Positions 1 through 7,725 of a stretch of 64,000 bases of DNA are shown piece by piece. Origin of the DNA: Halobacillus litoralis. Lineage in GTDB: Bacteria; Bacillota; Bacilli; Bacillales; Halobacillaceae. Position 1 is the first letter of the stretch, and each line of letters opens with the position of its first letter. A model generated the notes under the pieces. The model saw only the letters and a program-made list of their open reading frames with translations. It was not told where the DNA came from and ran no database searches. The translations under genes and the position numbers were made by a program. The stretch spans positions 248,001 through 312,000 of the forward strand of contig NZ_WMEZ01000003.1 of assembly GCF_009856415.1 (NCBI RefSeq), given 5' to 3'.

Positions 1-1364
1 CCAATCATCTTAAAACCAAATTCAATCGATACTTTGACCGTCTGACTCCTTTTCAGGTAATCGTATTGTTCTATGCTACGGCAGTTATCGTTTCAACGAT
101 TCTTGTAAGCCTGCCATTCTTACATAAGGAAGGCGTAGAATTAAGCTTTATCGACGCCCTTTTCACGGCCGTCAGTGCGGTCAGTGTAACCGGGTTGACT
201 GTCGTATCAACGATGGATACGTTCAACACCGCTGGATACTTTGTTTTGATGTTCATCCTTCAGTTCGGCGGGATCGGCGTCATGACACTGGGAACGTTCG
301 TCTGGCTGATGCTCGGCAAAAAAATCGGCTTGAAAAGCAGACAACTCATCAAAACCGACCAGAACCGTTCTACGTTTGCAGGGATGGTTAAACTGATCAA
401 GCAAATCCTTTTGATCATTCTTCTCATTGAATTGGTGGGTGCCATCATTTTAAGCGTCTACTTTACGCAATACTTCCCGACTACGGGTGAAGCCATCGTT
501 CAAGGAATGTTCGCCTCCGTCAGTGCCACGACGAATGCAGGTTTTGATATTACAGGCGTATCCCTCGTCCTTTTTGAAAATGATTATTTCGTGCAATTCA
601 TCAACATGCTTTTATTGACCTTGGGAGCGATCGGTTTTCCTGTGCTCATTGAGATTAAAGATTACCTGACACATAAGCAAAAGAACGTGATTCACTTTTC
701 CCTTTTTGCAAAATTAACGTCGGTAACGTTCGGAGTGCTGGTGGTCGTCGGAACGATCCTGATCTATCTTTTAGACAGAAACCATTTCTTCGCAGACAAG
801 TCTTGGCACGAGGCTTTCTTTTTCTCGCTCTTCCAATCCGTAACCACACGGAACGGAGGGCTTGCGACCATGGACGTGGCGGAATTCAGTGTACCGACTT
901 TGCTGGTCATTTGCATTCTCATGTTCATCGGTGCATCTCCGAGTAGTGTAGGAGGAGGAATCCGGACGACGACTTTCGCGATTAGTGTCTTAAGTGTCAT
1001 CGCCTATGCACGAGGAAAAAGTCACGTCCGCGTTTTCAGACGGGAAATCGATCCTGATGACATCTTCCGTTCGTTCATTGTCATCAATACAGCCATTGCA
1101 ATTACAGGCATTGCGGTTATCCTATTAAATTACTTCGAACCACAGTTTTCTTTGATGCAGATTTTATTTGAAGCGTGTTCGGCATTTGGTACCACCGGCC
1201 TTTCCATGGGGATCACCTCTGACTTGCATGCCGCCGGCAAAATCATTATCATCACGCTCATGTTTATCGGAAGGATCGGCATTTTCTCCTTCTTATTCAT
1301 TATTCGAGGAAAAGGCATCAAAGACAAATATCATTATCCGAAAGAACCGATGATTATCGGCTAA
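1..1364 (+). CDS. ktrB: KtrB/TrkH-family potassium uptake membrane subunit (5' end outside window)
   Basis: Pore subunit of a Ktr-type potassium uptake system in the cytoplasmic membrane. The reading frame is open from base 3 of the window, and residues such as the LTPFQ motif typical of the KtrB N-terminus lie upstream of the first in-frame TTG (66), so the true start is before the window. Four pore-loop repeats are visible, with selectivity segments SVTGLT, SATTNAGFD, TTRNGGL and AFGTTGLS, between about eight membrane helices. It is followed 16 nt downstream by the cytosolic gating subunit KtrA. In related Bacillota this family is sodium-coupled and important in osmotic upshift (family knowledge). 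Whether it is the B- or D-type paralogue cannot be settled here. Confidence 0.93.
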   Translation, partial: NHLKTKFNRYFDRLTPFQVIVLFYATAVIVSTILVSLPFLHKEGVELSFIDALFTAVSAVSVTGLTVVSTMDTFNTAGYFVLMFILQFGGIGVMTLGTFVWLMLGKKIGLKSRQLIKTDQNRSTFAGMVKLIKQILLIILLIELVGAIILSVYFTQYFPTTGEAIVQGMFASVSATTNAGFDITGVSLVLFENDYFVQFINMLLLTLGAIGFPVLIEIKDYLTHKQKNVIHFSLFAKLTSVTFGVLVVVGTILIYLLDRNHFFADKSWHEAFFFSLFQSVTTRNGGLATMDVAEFSVPTLLVICILMFIGASPSSVGGGIRTTTFAISVLSVIAYARGKSHVRVFRREIDPDDIFRSFIVINTAIAITGIAVILLNYFEPQFSLMQILFEACSAFGTTGLSMGITSDLHAAGKIIIITLMFIGRIGIFSFLFIIRGKGIKDKYHYPKEPMIIG

Positions 1365-1380
1365 CAGGAGGAAACCAACG

Positions 1381-2046
1381 ATGAAGAAAACATTTGCTGT
1401 TGTAGGACTCGGCCGCTTCGGCGGGAGCATCTGCAGAGAACTGAGCCGGGAAGGCATGGAAGTCCTTGCTTTGGACCTCGATGAACACAAAGTCAATGAG
1501 TATCGCGATATCGTTTCTCACGCTGTCATGGCTGATTCCACCGATGAACTCGTCCTCAAAGAGTTAGGGTTCAGGAATATTGATCACGTCATTGTAGCCA
1601 TCGGTGACAACATTCAAGCCAGTATGTTGACCACGTTAATTCTAAAAGAGATGGGTATTCGCATGATCACCGTGAAGGCCCAGAACGATTACCACGAGAA
1701 AATATTGAACAAAATCGGAGCGGACCAAGTCGTCCACCCAGAAAGAGATATGGGAAAACGTATCGCTCACCACATCATTTCCGATAATATCCTCGATTAC
1801 ATCGAGCTATCCGACGACCACAGCGTCGTCGAAGTGAAGGCAGGAAGGAAGATGAGCGGAAAGACGTTGATCGACTTAGACATCCGCGCCCAGTATGGGT
1901 GTAACATCGTAGCGATCAAACGCGGAAAAGATGTCATCGTATCCCCAATGGCCACTGAACAAGTGAATGCCAGCGACATTCTGATTGTGATCGGAGCCGA
2001 CAAGGACGTCAACCGCTTCGAAAAAAATCTCGTCGTCGAGGATTAA
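1381..2046 (+). CDS. ktrA: KtrA potassium uptake regulatory (RCK) subunit
   Basis: Cytosolic peripheral subunit that gates the Ktr potassium channel in response to nucleotides. The 221 aa length is the usual KtrA/KtrC size. The N-terminal RCK_N Rossmann domain starts directly with VVGLGRFGGS (the GxGxxG nucleotide motif), has an acidic residue ending strand 2 (LALDLDE), and is followed by an RCK_C (TrkA-C) domain from about residue 135. A strong AGGAGG site precedes the ATG. It is co-transcribed with ktrB and closed by a terminator. In Bacillus the RCK_C domain of this family binds c-di-AMP (family knowledge, not testable from sequence alone). Confidence 0.95.
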   Translation: MKKTFAVVGLGRFGGSICRELSREGMEVLALDLDEHKVNEYRDIVSHAVMADSTDELVLKELGFRNIDHVIVAIGDNIQASMLTTLILKEMGIRMITVKAQNDYHEKILNKIGADQVVHPERDMGKRIAHHIISDNILDYIELSDDHSVVEVKAGRKMSGKTLIDLDIRAQYGCNIVAIKRGKDVIVSPMATEQVNASDILIVIGADKDVNRFEKNLVVED

Positions 2047-2049
2047 TAA

Positions 2050-2083
2050 AAGCAGCAGCTGTCAGACAGCTGCTGCTTTTTTC
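2050..2083. terminator. Bidirectional rho-independent terminator after ktrA
   Basis: A 12-bp GC-rich stem (AGCAGCAGCTGT / ACAGCTGCTGCT) with a 3-nt loop, followed by six T on the plus strand and preceded by an A-rich stretch, so it can serve ktrA and the convergent small gene ending at 2082. Confidence 0.9.
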
Positions 2084-2330
2084 AAGATTTGAATATCGCT
2101 TGATTAACACGGGTGACCACTCCGTAAACAAAGCGGAACATCAACGGAAACACAACCAGGCCCATAATGAAACTGAGCCAAAATTCTCCATCACCGGTTA
2201 AAATGGCTGCAGTCAACAAAAAAACAGCAGCAATTATGTACATATAAACGGCCACCCAATAATACAAAGTCATAAGCTTTGATTCCTTGTAAGGTCGGCC
2301 GAACAAGAACGTAACGATCCTCTTCATCAA
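2082..2330 (-). CDS. Small two-helix membrane protein, unknown function
   Basis: An 82-aa protein with a basic N-terminus (MMKRIVTFLFGR), two strongly hydrophobic helices (about residues 24-45 and 50-68) and a short polar tail, so probably N-in with both ends cytosolic. It shares the terminator with convergent ktrA and lies 15 nt downstream of the P-loop NTPase gene, so the two may form one transcript. I do not recognise the family. Confidence 0.7.
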   Translation of the reverse strand: MMKRIVTFLFGRPYKESKLMTLYYWVAVYMYIIAAVFLLTAAILTGDGEFWLSFIMGLVVFPLMFRFVYGVVTRVNQAIFKS

Positions 2331-2345
2331 ACACTTCCTCCATTT

Positions 2346-2912
2346 TTACAAACTAAACGTTTCTTGAATCTTCTTTGCCACAACATTTGGTTCAAGTTCT
2401 GAATTATTGATCTTGATGTAGTTATTCTCATTGATTTCACCATCTCTTGTATTCATCCGCAAATGGTCCATCGAAGCGATCATTCTTTCTTCCGATGCTT
2501 CCACATCTCTCTTGGAAGGTTTATGCTCAAGCCTGTTCGACGTGCGGTTCCTCTTGATTCTTTCTTCCATATCCGCCTGCAGTTCAACGAAATAAACGTC
2601 TCCACCTTCCTGTTCAAAAATGTCGATCATTGTTTCAACAAAATCCCAATCTTCCTGCTTATTGAATGCCCAAATAAATGTAAAAATCATGCCGTACTGA
2701 TCACTCTCCGCATAAGTACGGAAGATTTCCTCCCTGAATAACTGGGACAAACGCCACATCTCGTCACTGAATCCAAAAAACGGTTGCAGCAGTTCGATCG
2801 TCATGTGATTGTGAAAGAGCTTCAATTCCGTTAACTTTTCTAACTCCTGTCCGACTGTCATTTTCCCAACAGCTTGAGGCCCGAATAATAAAACAAGTTT
2901 AATCCCACTCAC
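2346..2912 (-). CDS. P-loop NTPase, shikimate-kinase-like nucleotide kinase fold
   Basis: A 188-aa cytosolic protein with a Walker A motif at its N-terminus (GPQAVGKMT, residues 11-19). The Ser/Thr that normally follows GK is shifted by one residue (GKMT), as in a group of uncharacterised AAA/shikimate-kinase-like proteins. Typical nucleotide-kinase features follow: HNH at about 36, and the segment RIKRNRTSNR (about 117-126), which resembles an arginine-rich lid. The GTG start at 2912 sits almost on top of the AGAGG ribosome site, so the start is not secure. The substrate is unknown. Confidence 0.75.
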   Translation of the reverse strand: MSGIKLVLLFGPQAVGKMTVGQELEKLTELKLFHNHMTIELLQPFFGFSDEMWRLSQLFREEIFRTYAESDQYGMIFTFIWAFNKQEDWDFVETMIDIFEQEGGDVYFVELQADMEERIKRNRTSNRLEHKPSKRDVEASEERMIASMDHLRMNTRDGEINENNYIKINNSELEPNVVAKKIQETFSL

Positions 2913-3038
2913 CTCTTTTCTTTTGGTTGTATTCTAAGAGAATGTTTATTGAATAAGCATACAGTGAAATTTGAATTTTCTGGTAAAATGATCATGACTA
3001 GATACGTAAGGTGACTTTTAAAAAGGAGGTGGTGTTCG

Positions 3039-3245
3039 CTGAAGGAACTCCTCATCATATTTATAAGTCTCTTCCTAGCTGAAATTGTTTCTGAATGGAT
3101 CCATTCTCTCATCGGCTTTGATTATAGTTGGGTTACGAATCGATTTGATATGCTATTGCTATTGGCTGATTTCAGTATTTCATTGATCATCTTCGTGCCC
3201 GTGTACTTAATTTTAAAGAAATTAATCCTTAGAAAAAATCAATAG
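3039..3245 (+). CDS. Small membrane protein with apparent CTG start
   Basis: A 68-residue open frame with two hydrophobic helices separated by a polar loop and ending in a basic tail (LILRKNQ). No ATG, GTG or TTG lies in frame near its 5' end, but a perfect AAGGAGGT ribosome site (3023-3030) is 8 nt upstream of CTG AAG GAA. The only in-frame ATG is halfway through the protein. It is closed immediately by a strong terminator. These points make it a real gene with a non-canonical start rather than a chance frame. Its function is unknown. Confidence 0.6.
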   Translation: MKELLIIFISLFLAEIVSEWIHSLIGFDYSWVTNRFDMLLLLADFSISLIIFVPVYLILKKLILRKNQ

Positions 3246-3272
3246 ACCTCTATGTTGAGGTCTATTTTTTTC
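3241..3272. terminator. Rho-independent terminator, probably bidirectional
   Basis: A 10-bp stem (AATAGACCTC / GAGGTCTATT) with a 6-nt loop, followed by a T run on plus. A T-rich tail is also present on minus, so it can end both the small plus-strand gene and the ABC exporter operon that stops at 3295. Confidence 0.88.
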
Positions 3273-3294
3273 GTTCACCTTTCTCTTGAGTCCA

Positions 3295-4035
3295 TTACTT
3301 GTCACTCCACTTGAAATAACGGGAAGCAAGCACAATGGAGACGACTGCAATTGCTAGTAAGATCCCCACTTCGAGCCCGAATTCAGAAATTGGAGCTTCA
3401 TTCCAAGTGCCACGCAGCAATTGAATGACATAATACAACGGCAAAACCTTCGCGACATATTGAAGAATGGTCGGCATCATCTCCAGCGGGAACGTAGCAC
3501 CGGAAAGAAAAAGCATGAGGTTTAGAAAAAGTGAACTGATGGCCGCTGCCGACTGTGTATTTTTAGCCAAAGACGTAACGAAAAGCGCAAACGGGAAAAA
3601 GGCAAGAATGCTGATGAATAGAGCCAAAAGTGTACTACCGATATACATCGGAACCTGCAAGTCGTACATGACCATACCGAAAACCATTAGCAACACAGCA
3701 GAAATAACGAAAATCACGGTTCCCTGCACGGTATGGGCAGCAAGGATCTTCCATGGCTGAAGCGGGGTGGATTGATACCTGCGGAGGACGCCTGTTTCAC
3801 GATAGCCGGCGAGTACGGTTCCTAAAGTAAAAAACGAGGTAGTGACAATGTTGACACCGATCCACGACGGAATGAAGACTTCTGCAAAAGTAAACGGACC
3901 AGCCATGTCGCCGCTGAACATCGAACCGAACAACCAGATCATCACAACAGGAAAAAGAAACGTCCAAAAAACGCTAAGACGATCGCGGAAGAACATTTTC
4001 GTTTCCAAGTTTGCCAGCTTCATTACCGTATTCAT
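3295..4035 (-). CDS. ABC-2 type exporter permease
   Basis: Membrane subunit of a two-gene ABC exporter of the DrrB/ABC-2 type. The 246-aa protein has a cytosolic N-terminal amphipathic stretch (ETKMFFRDRLSVFW) and six membrane helices. The ABC-2 signature region lies near residues 120-190 (FFPFALFVTSLAKNTQSAAA). Its ATG overlaps the end of the ATPase gene by 4 nt, so the two are translationally coupled. The substrate could be a drug, antibiotic or lipid-like molecule; the sequence does not decide. Confidence 0.9.
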   Translation of the reverse strand: MNTVMKLANLETKMFFRDRLSVFWTFLFPVVMIWLFGSMFSGDMAGPFTFAEVFIPSWIGVNIVTTSFFTLGTVLAGYRETGVLRRYQSTPLQPWKILAAHTVQGTVIFVISAVLLMVFGMVMYDLQVPMYIGSTLLALFISILAFFPFALFVTSLAKNTQSAAAISSLFLNLMLFLSGATFPLEMMPTILQYVAKVLPLYYVIQLLRGTWNEAPISEFGLEVGILLAIAVVSIVLASRYFKWSDK

Positions 4036-4946
4036 CCGGTTTTCTCCTTTTCTAAGTATTGAACGAACAAGTCATCAAGCGAGCCCCGATCAAACTTGAA
4101 GTTCTTCAGTTCGATGTTTTCGTCATGGCAGTAGGTGAAAATTTGATAGGCGGTATGTTGGAGGTTCTCACTGAACACTTTGAATTCAGCTTCTTCCTTC
4201 TCCACACGCACTACATCACCTAACGCCAACAGATACTCATAGGACATCCGTTCACTTTCAAAAGCAAGGTAATGGGTCGCGACATCATCCAGAAGAGCGT
4301 CCGGGTTATTCAATGCCTTGATCTCCCCGCTGTAGATCATCGCGACACGATCACAAAGCTTTTCCGCTTCCTCCATGTAATGCGTTGTCACTACAATTGT
4401 GCTGCCATTATCTCTTAAGGTGCGAATCATCCCCCACATTTCACGTCTTGCATGGGGATCAAGGCCCATACTCGGTTCATCCAGAAACAACAATTCAGGC
4501 TGGTGCAACGTCGCCAAAGCAAGGGTGACCCGCTGCTTCCACCCACCAGAAAGATCTTCGAAATGGACATTGAGTTTCTCTCCGAGTCCGAGCATTTCAA
4601 TCAACTGATCCTTTTGGGTTGTGCCTTTATAAAAGCTTGAAAACAAGTCCAGCGCCTCTTTTACTTTCATCTTCTTCTGTATGGAGGTCGCCTGGAACTG
4701 CACACCAATGCGGCGGTTCAGTTCGCGCAGCTGTTTCTCGGGGTTCAACCCCAGTACCTCCACTTCTCCTGACGTCGGTTTCTGGATCCCTTCCAAAATC
4801 TCAAGTGTCGTCGTTTTTCCGGCCCCGTTAGGTCCGATGATCCCGAAGATTTCTCCCTTTCTTACCGCAAACGAAAGGTTTTTAACCGCTTGGGTTGCTC
4901 CGAACGACTTGGATAGATTTTCGACCTGGATGACGTGTTCGATGAT
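4032..4946 (-). CDS. ABC exporter ATPase with non-canonical (ATC) start or lost start codon
   Basis: ATPase of the exporter, about 304 aa. Walker A (GPNGAGKTT) lies at 4810-4840, upstream of the first usable TTG (4796), so the gene must begin further up. Q-loop, signature (LSGGWKQRV), Walker B (LLFLDEPSMGLD) and H-loop (TTHYMEEAEKL) are intact. Between the in-frame TGA (4962-4964) and Walker A there is no ATG, GTG or TTG. The best-placed codon is ATC at 4944-4946, 5 nt after AAGGGAG, and an ATG there would give MIEHVIQVENLSKSFG, a standard beginning. Either the cell uses ATC, or a G-to-C change removed the start. Confidence 0.85.
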   Translation of the reverse strand: MIEHVIQVENLSKSFGATQAVKNLSFAVRKGEIFGIIGPNGAGKTTTLEILEGIQKPTSGEVEVLGLNPEKQLRELNRRIGVQFQATSIQKKMKVKEALDLFSSFYKGTTQKDQLIEMLGLGEKLNVHFEDLSGGWKQRVTLALATLHQPELLFLDEPSMGLDPHARREMWGMIRTLRDNGSTIVVTTHYMEEAEKLCDRVAMIYSGEIKALNNPDALLDDVATHYLAFESERMSYEYLLALGDVVRVEKEEAEFKVFSENLQHTAYQIFTYCHDENIELKNFKFDRGSLDDLFVQYLEKEKTG

Positions 4947-4977
4947 AACCGCTCCCTTCTTTCAAGTTTTATATATG

Positions 4978-4993
4978 TATCTACGCGTAGATA
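4978..4993. promoter_or_regulatory. 16-bp perfect palindrome upstream of ABC exporter (operator candidate)
   Basis: TATCTACGCGTAGATA is perfectly self-complementary and lies about 30 nt upstream of the ATPase start region, just before the AT-rich TATATAAA stretch on the minus strand. Size and symmetry suit a TetR- or PadR-type dimer. No regulator gene is adjacent, so the binder is unknown. Confidence 0.6.
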
Positions 4994-5034
4994 TCAGAGA
5001 AGTTTCGTAAAAAGTTATCTTGCCTTATGCCACC

Positions 5035-5050
5035 TATCTACTTGAAGATA
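5035..5050. promoter_or_regulatory. Second, degenerate copy of the 16-bp palindrome
   Basis: TATCTACTTGAAGATA matches the perfect palindrome at 4978-4993 at 13 of 16 positions and keeps the outer arms TATCT/AGATA. The centres are 57 bp apart. Two sites in one promoter region support a real operator. Confidence 0.5.
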
Positions 5051-5147
5051 TCTTTGAGACGTTCCCGTGGATTAGGAAAATGAACCAACTCCGCCCCACC
5101 TCACCTATGTATAATCAGCCACTCACTAGGTGTATTCGAATAGGGGG

Positions 5148-5351
5148 TTAATTTTCCTCCTTTTTCAAAGTTTTCTTTACCCCAATCCCTATTGTTGTAC
5201 CTATCAGACCGCCTATACAAAGACCGACAACCAAACTCCAATCGATTCCCTCACCATTCCATAAGCTTATAAGGAATATTCCTGCAAGGACACCGACCAT
5301 CCACCCAAACCAGGATTTTAAGAATCTTTTAATACGAGTACCCCCTTTCAT
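5148..5351 (-). CDS. Small membrane protein, unknown
   Basis: A 67-aa protein with a basic start (MKGGTRIKRFLKSWFG), two hydrophobic glycine-rich helices (about 16-30 and 38-56; the second is GLCIGGLIGTTIGIGV) and a charged KKEEN end. It begins 28 nt after the cupin gene, so the two may be co-transcribed. No family recognised. Confidence 0.6.
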   Translation of the reverse strand: MKGGTRIKRFLKSWFGWMVGVLAGIFLISLWNGEGIDWSLVVGLCIGGLIGTTIGIGVKKTLKKEEN

Positions 5352-5379
5352 TAGGAAAGTGTCCTGTTTCCAAAGTCCA

Positions 5380-5742
5380 CTAGCGTTTTTTTGGTATGGT
5401 TGCTAAAGCAGATACATCCAACTCTTCACTTTCAATGACAATCGCTGTCAAACCAGCCTCCGTTTTCGTTTCATGCCATTCGCCTTTTCCCCAATAGATG
5501 GCATCCCCACCTTTTACAGTTGTAAATCTTTCTTCTTCCCCTCTGACCATCCCTTCTCCTTCGACCACAAGCAATAGCTGTGGAACGACGGCTTGATGGT
5601 AACCGATCACTCCATGTTCATCTAAATGCATACAGCCGATATGAGCATCTTTATGGGTCTTGGTTATGCCTGACATGATGAAATCCGATTGGAACTTTTC
5701 AACCTTTTTACCCGTTTCTTTTTTAAAAGAGTAAATATCCAT
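5380..5742 (-). CDS. Cupin-domain protein
   Basis: A 120-aa single-domain beta-barrel (cupin) protein. Motif 1 is recognisable around residues 48-70 (GYHQAVVPQLLLVVEGEG) and motif 2 around 77-92 (GDAIYWGKGEWHET), with His50 and His90 as likely metal ligands. Small stand-alone cupins of this type are either metal-dependent enzymes or binding proteins, so the reaction cannot be named. It has a normal RBS (AGGAGGTAAACATG). The next gene downstream is the small membrane protein ending at 5148. Confidence 0.8.
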   Translation of the reverse strand: MDIYSFKKETGKKVEKFQSDFIMSGITKTHKDAHIGCMHLDEHGVIGYHQAVVPQLLLVVEGEGMVRGEEERFTTVKGGDAIYWGKGEWHETKTEAGLTAIVIESEELDVSALATIPKKR

Positions 5743-5789
5743 GTTTACCTCCTGATCAACTTCTTTAAATGAATGAGCTTCTTATGAAT

Positions 5790-6053
5790 TTATGCAGTCG
5801 ATTGTGAAGCGACCGGCAGATACCTCGTAAAATAAGCGCCTAATATGAGGAGGACAATCGTGAGGCCCCAACTAAAGATGCCAAGACCATCCAACCAGTA
5901 AGCTACAAGGTTAAGGACAGCAATGGCGTAAAAACAGATGGATGTCAACGCCGTTTTCCATCCCTTTACTCCTTCTTTCTTTCGCTTATGTATGAATGCA
6001 GAAACCGATACCAATAGCGCTAGAAGCAACAAGCTGGAGAGCAGTATTTTCAT
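5790..6053 (-). CDS. Three-helix small membrane protein
   Basis: Taken from the internal ATG at 6053 (MKILLSSLLLLALLV), which has an AAGGGA site; the longer frame up to 6146 would begin with implausible cysteine-rich sequence and overlap the upstream small gene. The 87-aa product has three membrane helices with a basic loop (HKRKKEGVKGWK) after the first. It lies downstream of the 58-aa gene at 6074-6250, probably in the same transcript. Function unknown. Confidence 0.65.
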   Translation of the reverse strand: MKILLSSLLLLALLVSVSAFIHKRKKEGVKGWKTALTSICFYAIAVLNLVAYWLDGLGIFSWGLTIVLLILGAYFTRYLPVASQSTA

Positions 6054-6073
6054 AAAATCAATCCCTTCATCTC

Positions 6074-6250
6074 TTAATAATTTCCCATATAAGCCGTAAA
6101 CTGAATGGAAAATCCGACAAGAAGCAGAACCCCTACAACAAGACAACCGATATGGATGATCCTCTGAAATAACGTTTCTTCCTTCACTTTGTTAATCGTC
6201 GCAAGCGGCAACAGTGTTAAGAGAACGCCAAATAGTAAAGCTAAATCCAT
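6074..6250 (-). CDS. 58-aa membrane protein
   Basis: Starts with ATG at 6250 after a GGGGGAT site and encodes MDLALLFGVLLTLLPLATIN, then a charged loop and a second helix (GCLVVGVLLLVGFSIQF), ending at TAA 6074. It is 20 nt upstream of the next small membrane protein and 12 nt downstream of the ATPase gene, so it is likely the middle gene of a three-gene operon. No known family. Confidence 0.6.
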   Translation of the reverse strand: MDLALLFGVLLTLLPLATINKVKEETLFQRIIHIGCLVVGVLLLVGFSIQFTAYMGNY

Positions 6251-6262
6251 GGTTTATCCCCC

Positions 6263-7018
6263 TTATTGAAACAAATGATGTAACAAGCGATCTTTATCAT
6301 CAAAAAATTGCTTCATAATGGTGTAGTGGGTCGTCATTTCAAGTGACGTCTCTTCCATTCCTCTCTCAGTCAACTCTATGATTTTCGCATCAGGGTAGGC
6401 CATCAACAAAGGAGAGTGTGTAGAAATGATAAACTGGGAGCCTTCAAGAACGAGATCATGAATCCTTCGAAGCATCGACATTTGCCGTAGAGGAGAAAGC
6501 GCAGCTTCCGGCTCATCCAGTATGTATAGACCTTCCCCATGGAAGCGCTCGGTGAACGCAGCAAAAAATGATTCACCATGCGACTGCTCGTGCAGGGACT
6601 TCCCTCCGAACGAATCAATGATCTTCCTTCCGCCAATTTCCTTGTCCAGTTCTTCAATGTTTGTGGCGACATTATAAAAACTTTCCGCCCGGAAGAAAAA
6701 AGAATCCTTAGGTCGATGAACCCCTTTGGCGAGGCGGAGGTATTCATCTAAATTGGAGTGAGAATCATAGTTTGAAAAATTAAAGTTGAGCGTTCCACCT
6801 TCGGGGTTAAAACCTAGTGCAATCGCCACTCCTTCAAGCAATGTTGATTTCCCCATTCCGTTCTCACCAATAATGTAGGTGACATTCGGATGCAGTTCCA
6901 CCCCCTCAAAGTTTCGAATCACCGGCAGATTGAGCGGGAAATTCTTATAGGATTGAACCTTTTCACCTTTTAGATCAATGGAACGAATATACTGGGTCTG
7001 TTTATTTAACTTTGTCAT
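6263..7018 (-). CDS. SMC/RecF-like AAA ATPase (no coiled coil)
   Basis: A 251-aa ABC-class cytosolic ATPase of the kind found in RecF/overcoming-type ATPases. It has Walker A (GENGMGKST, about 51-59), signature SHGESF (about 146-151), Walker B with catalytic Glu (LYILDEPEAALSP, about 163-175) and an H-loop (STHSPL). There is no long coiled coil and no membrane segment. Partner and substrate are unknown; such proteins act alone in DNA- or nuclease-linked roles or as energy sources for small membrane partners. Two small membrane proteins follow in the same direction, which may or may not be functional partners. Confidence 0.85.
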   Translation of the reverse strand: MTKLNKQTQYIRSIDLKGEKVQSYKNFPLNLPVIRNFEGVELHPNVTYIIGENGMGKSTLLEGVAIALGFNPEGGTLNFNFSNYDSHSNLDEYLRLAKGVHRPKDSFFFRAESFYNVATNIEELDKEIGGRKIIDSFGGKSLHEQSHGESFFAAFTERFHGEGLYILDEPEAALSPLRQMSMLRRIHDLVLEGSQFIISTHSPLLMAYPDAKIIELTERGMEETSLEMTTHYTIMKQFFDDKDRLLHHLFQ

Positions 7019-7028
7019 TCTACCACCT

Positions 7029-7184
7029 CTACAGATAAGTGTTTCGTCTACTTCTGATCCCTGCCTCCAGGAGGACGATGACCGCCGCAGAAGCGAAAAA
7101 CATAAGGATCATGTTTTCCGTTGATCCTCTAACAGCACGGATGTTTGCAAAAATGATGCCTGCATATACGAAATATTTCAGCAC
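7029..7184 (-). CDS. 51-aa membrane protein with GTG start
   Basis: The frame starts at GTG 7184, 12 nt after the stop of the PspC gene, and encodes 51 aa with a short hydrophobic start (LKYFVYAGIIFANI) and one clear helix (MILMFFASAAVIVLLE), ending in a basic tail. The ribosome site is weak (AGAG). Its place in line after three co-directional small membrane genes supports it as the last gene of that operon. Confidence 0.5.
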   Translation of the reverse strand: MLKYFVYAGIIFANIRAVRGSTENMILMFFASAAVIVLLEAGIRSRRNTYL

Positions 7185-7196
7185 GCGTTTTCTCTT

Positions 7197-7394
7197 TTAT
7201 TTCCTTACCTCGCGATCCGTCGGCATGACGATCGCAGCCACAAGATAAATAAGCCAGGTCAATCCTCCTGTGAAAAATCCTGATACGACCACAATGATCC
7301 TCAGGATGCTCACATCAATGTGATACGTTTCACTGAGACCGCCGAGGACTCCTGACAACTGGGTTTCATTCGTGGAACGATATAATTTCTTCAA
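7197..7394 (-). CDS. PspC-domain membrane protein
   Basis: A 65-aa protein made of a single PspC domain: LYRSTNETQLSGVLGGLSETYHIDVSILRI (LGGL...D...LR pattern) followed by one long hydrophobic helix and VMPTD at the end. PspC proteins sense or respond to envelope stress in the membrane (family knowledge). It is third in an operon of small membrane proteins. A second PspC gene in the window is at 14304-14477. Confidence 0.85.
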   Translation of the reverse strand: MKKLYRSTNETQLSGVLGGLSETYHIDVSILRIIVVVSGFFTGGLTWLIYLVAAIVMPTDREVRK

Positions 7395-7417
7395 ATCCTT
7401 TTCCCCTTCCTTAAACC

Positions 7418-7717
7418 TTATTCAAAAATCCACTCAAAAAATGTGATGACATAATAGAGGCTGTAAAAGAGCAATACTTGCATCCCTAAAGATAAAAGCA
7501 ATACAGCTACCGCACGCTTTATCGTAGGCTGTTTCAACTGAAGGAAATAACCGAGTCCCCAAATCACATAGACCATGAGGATACTAAGGTTTTCACCTAT
7601 ATATGGACCTTCCTGTTCTACAAAGTGAGTGCCGAAATAAAGAAGAAATCCCCAAGCTAATAAAAGGACCAATAAAATGAGATTAGTCATATGAATTTTT
7701 TGACGAATGTTAACCAC
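7418..7717 (-). CDS. Three-helix membrane protein, unknown
   Basis: A 99-aa protein with helices at about 12-30, 41-58 and 69-92 and a basic N-terminus (MVNIRQKIHMTN). It sits between an 82-aa membrane protein (8 nt upstream) and the PspC gene (23 nt downstream) on one strand, suggesting a cell-envelope gene cluster. No family recognised. Confidence 0.65.
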   Translation of the reverse strand: MVNIRQKIHMTNLILLVLLLAWGFLLYFGTHFVEQEGPYIGENLSILMVYVIWGLGYFLQLKQPTIKRAVAVLLLSLGMQVLLFYSLYYVITFFEWIFE

Positions 7718-7725
7718 TCCTTTGT

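Noticed and set aside
66-1364. TTG 66 as the start of KtrB
   Set aside because: The frame is open from the window edge and conserved N-terminal KtrB residues precede it.
5790-6146. 118-aa ORF start at 6146 for the three-helix protein
   Set aside because: The extra 31 residues are cysteine-rich, overlap the 58-aa gene and have no ribosome site; ATG 6053 is better.
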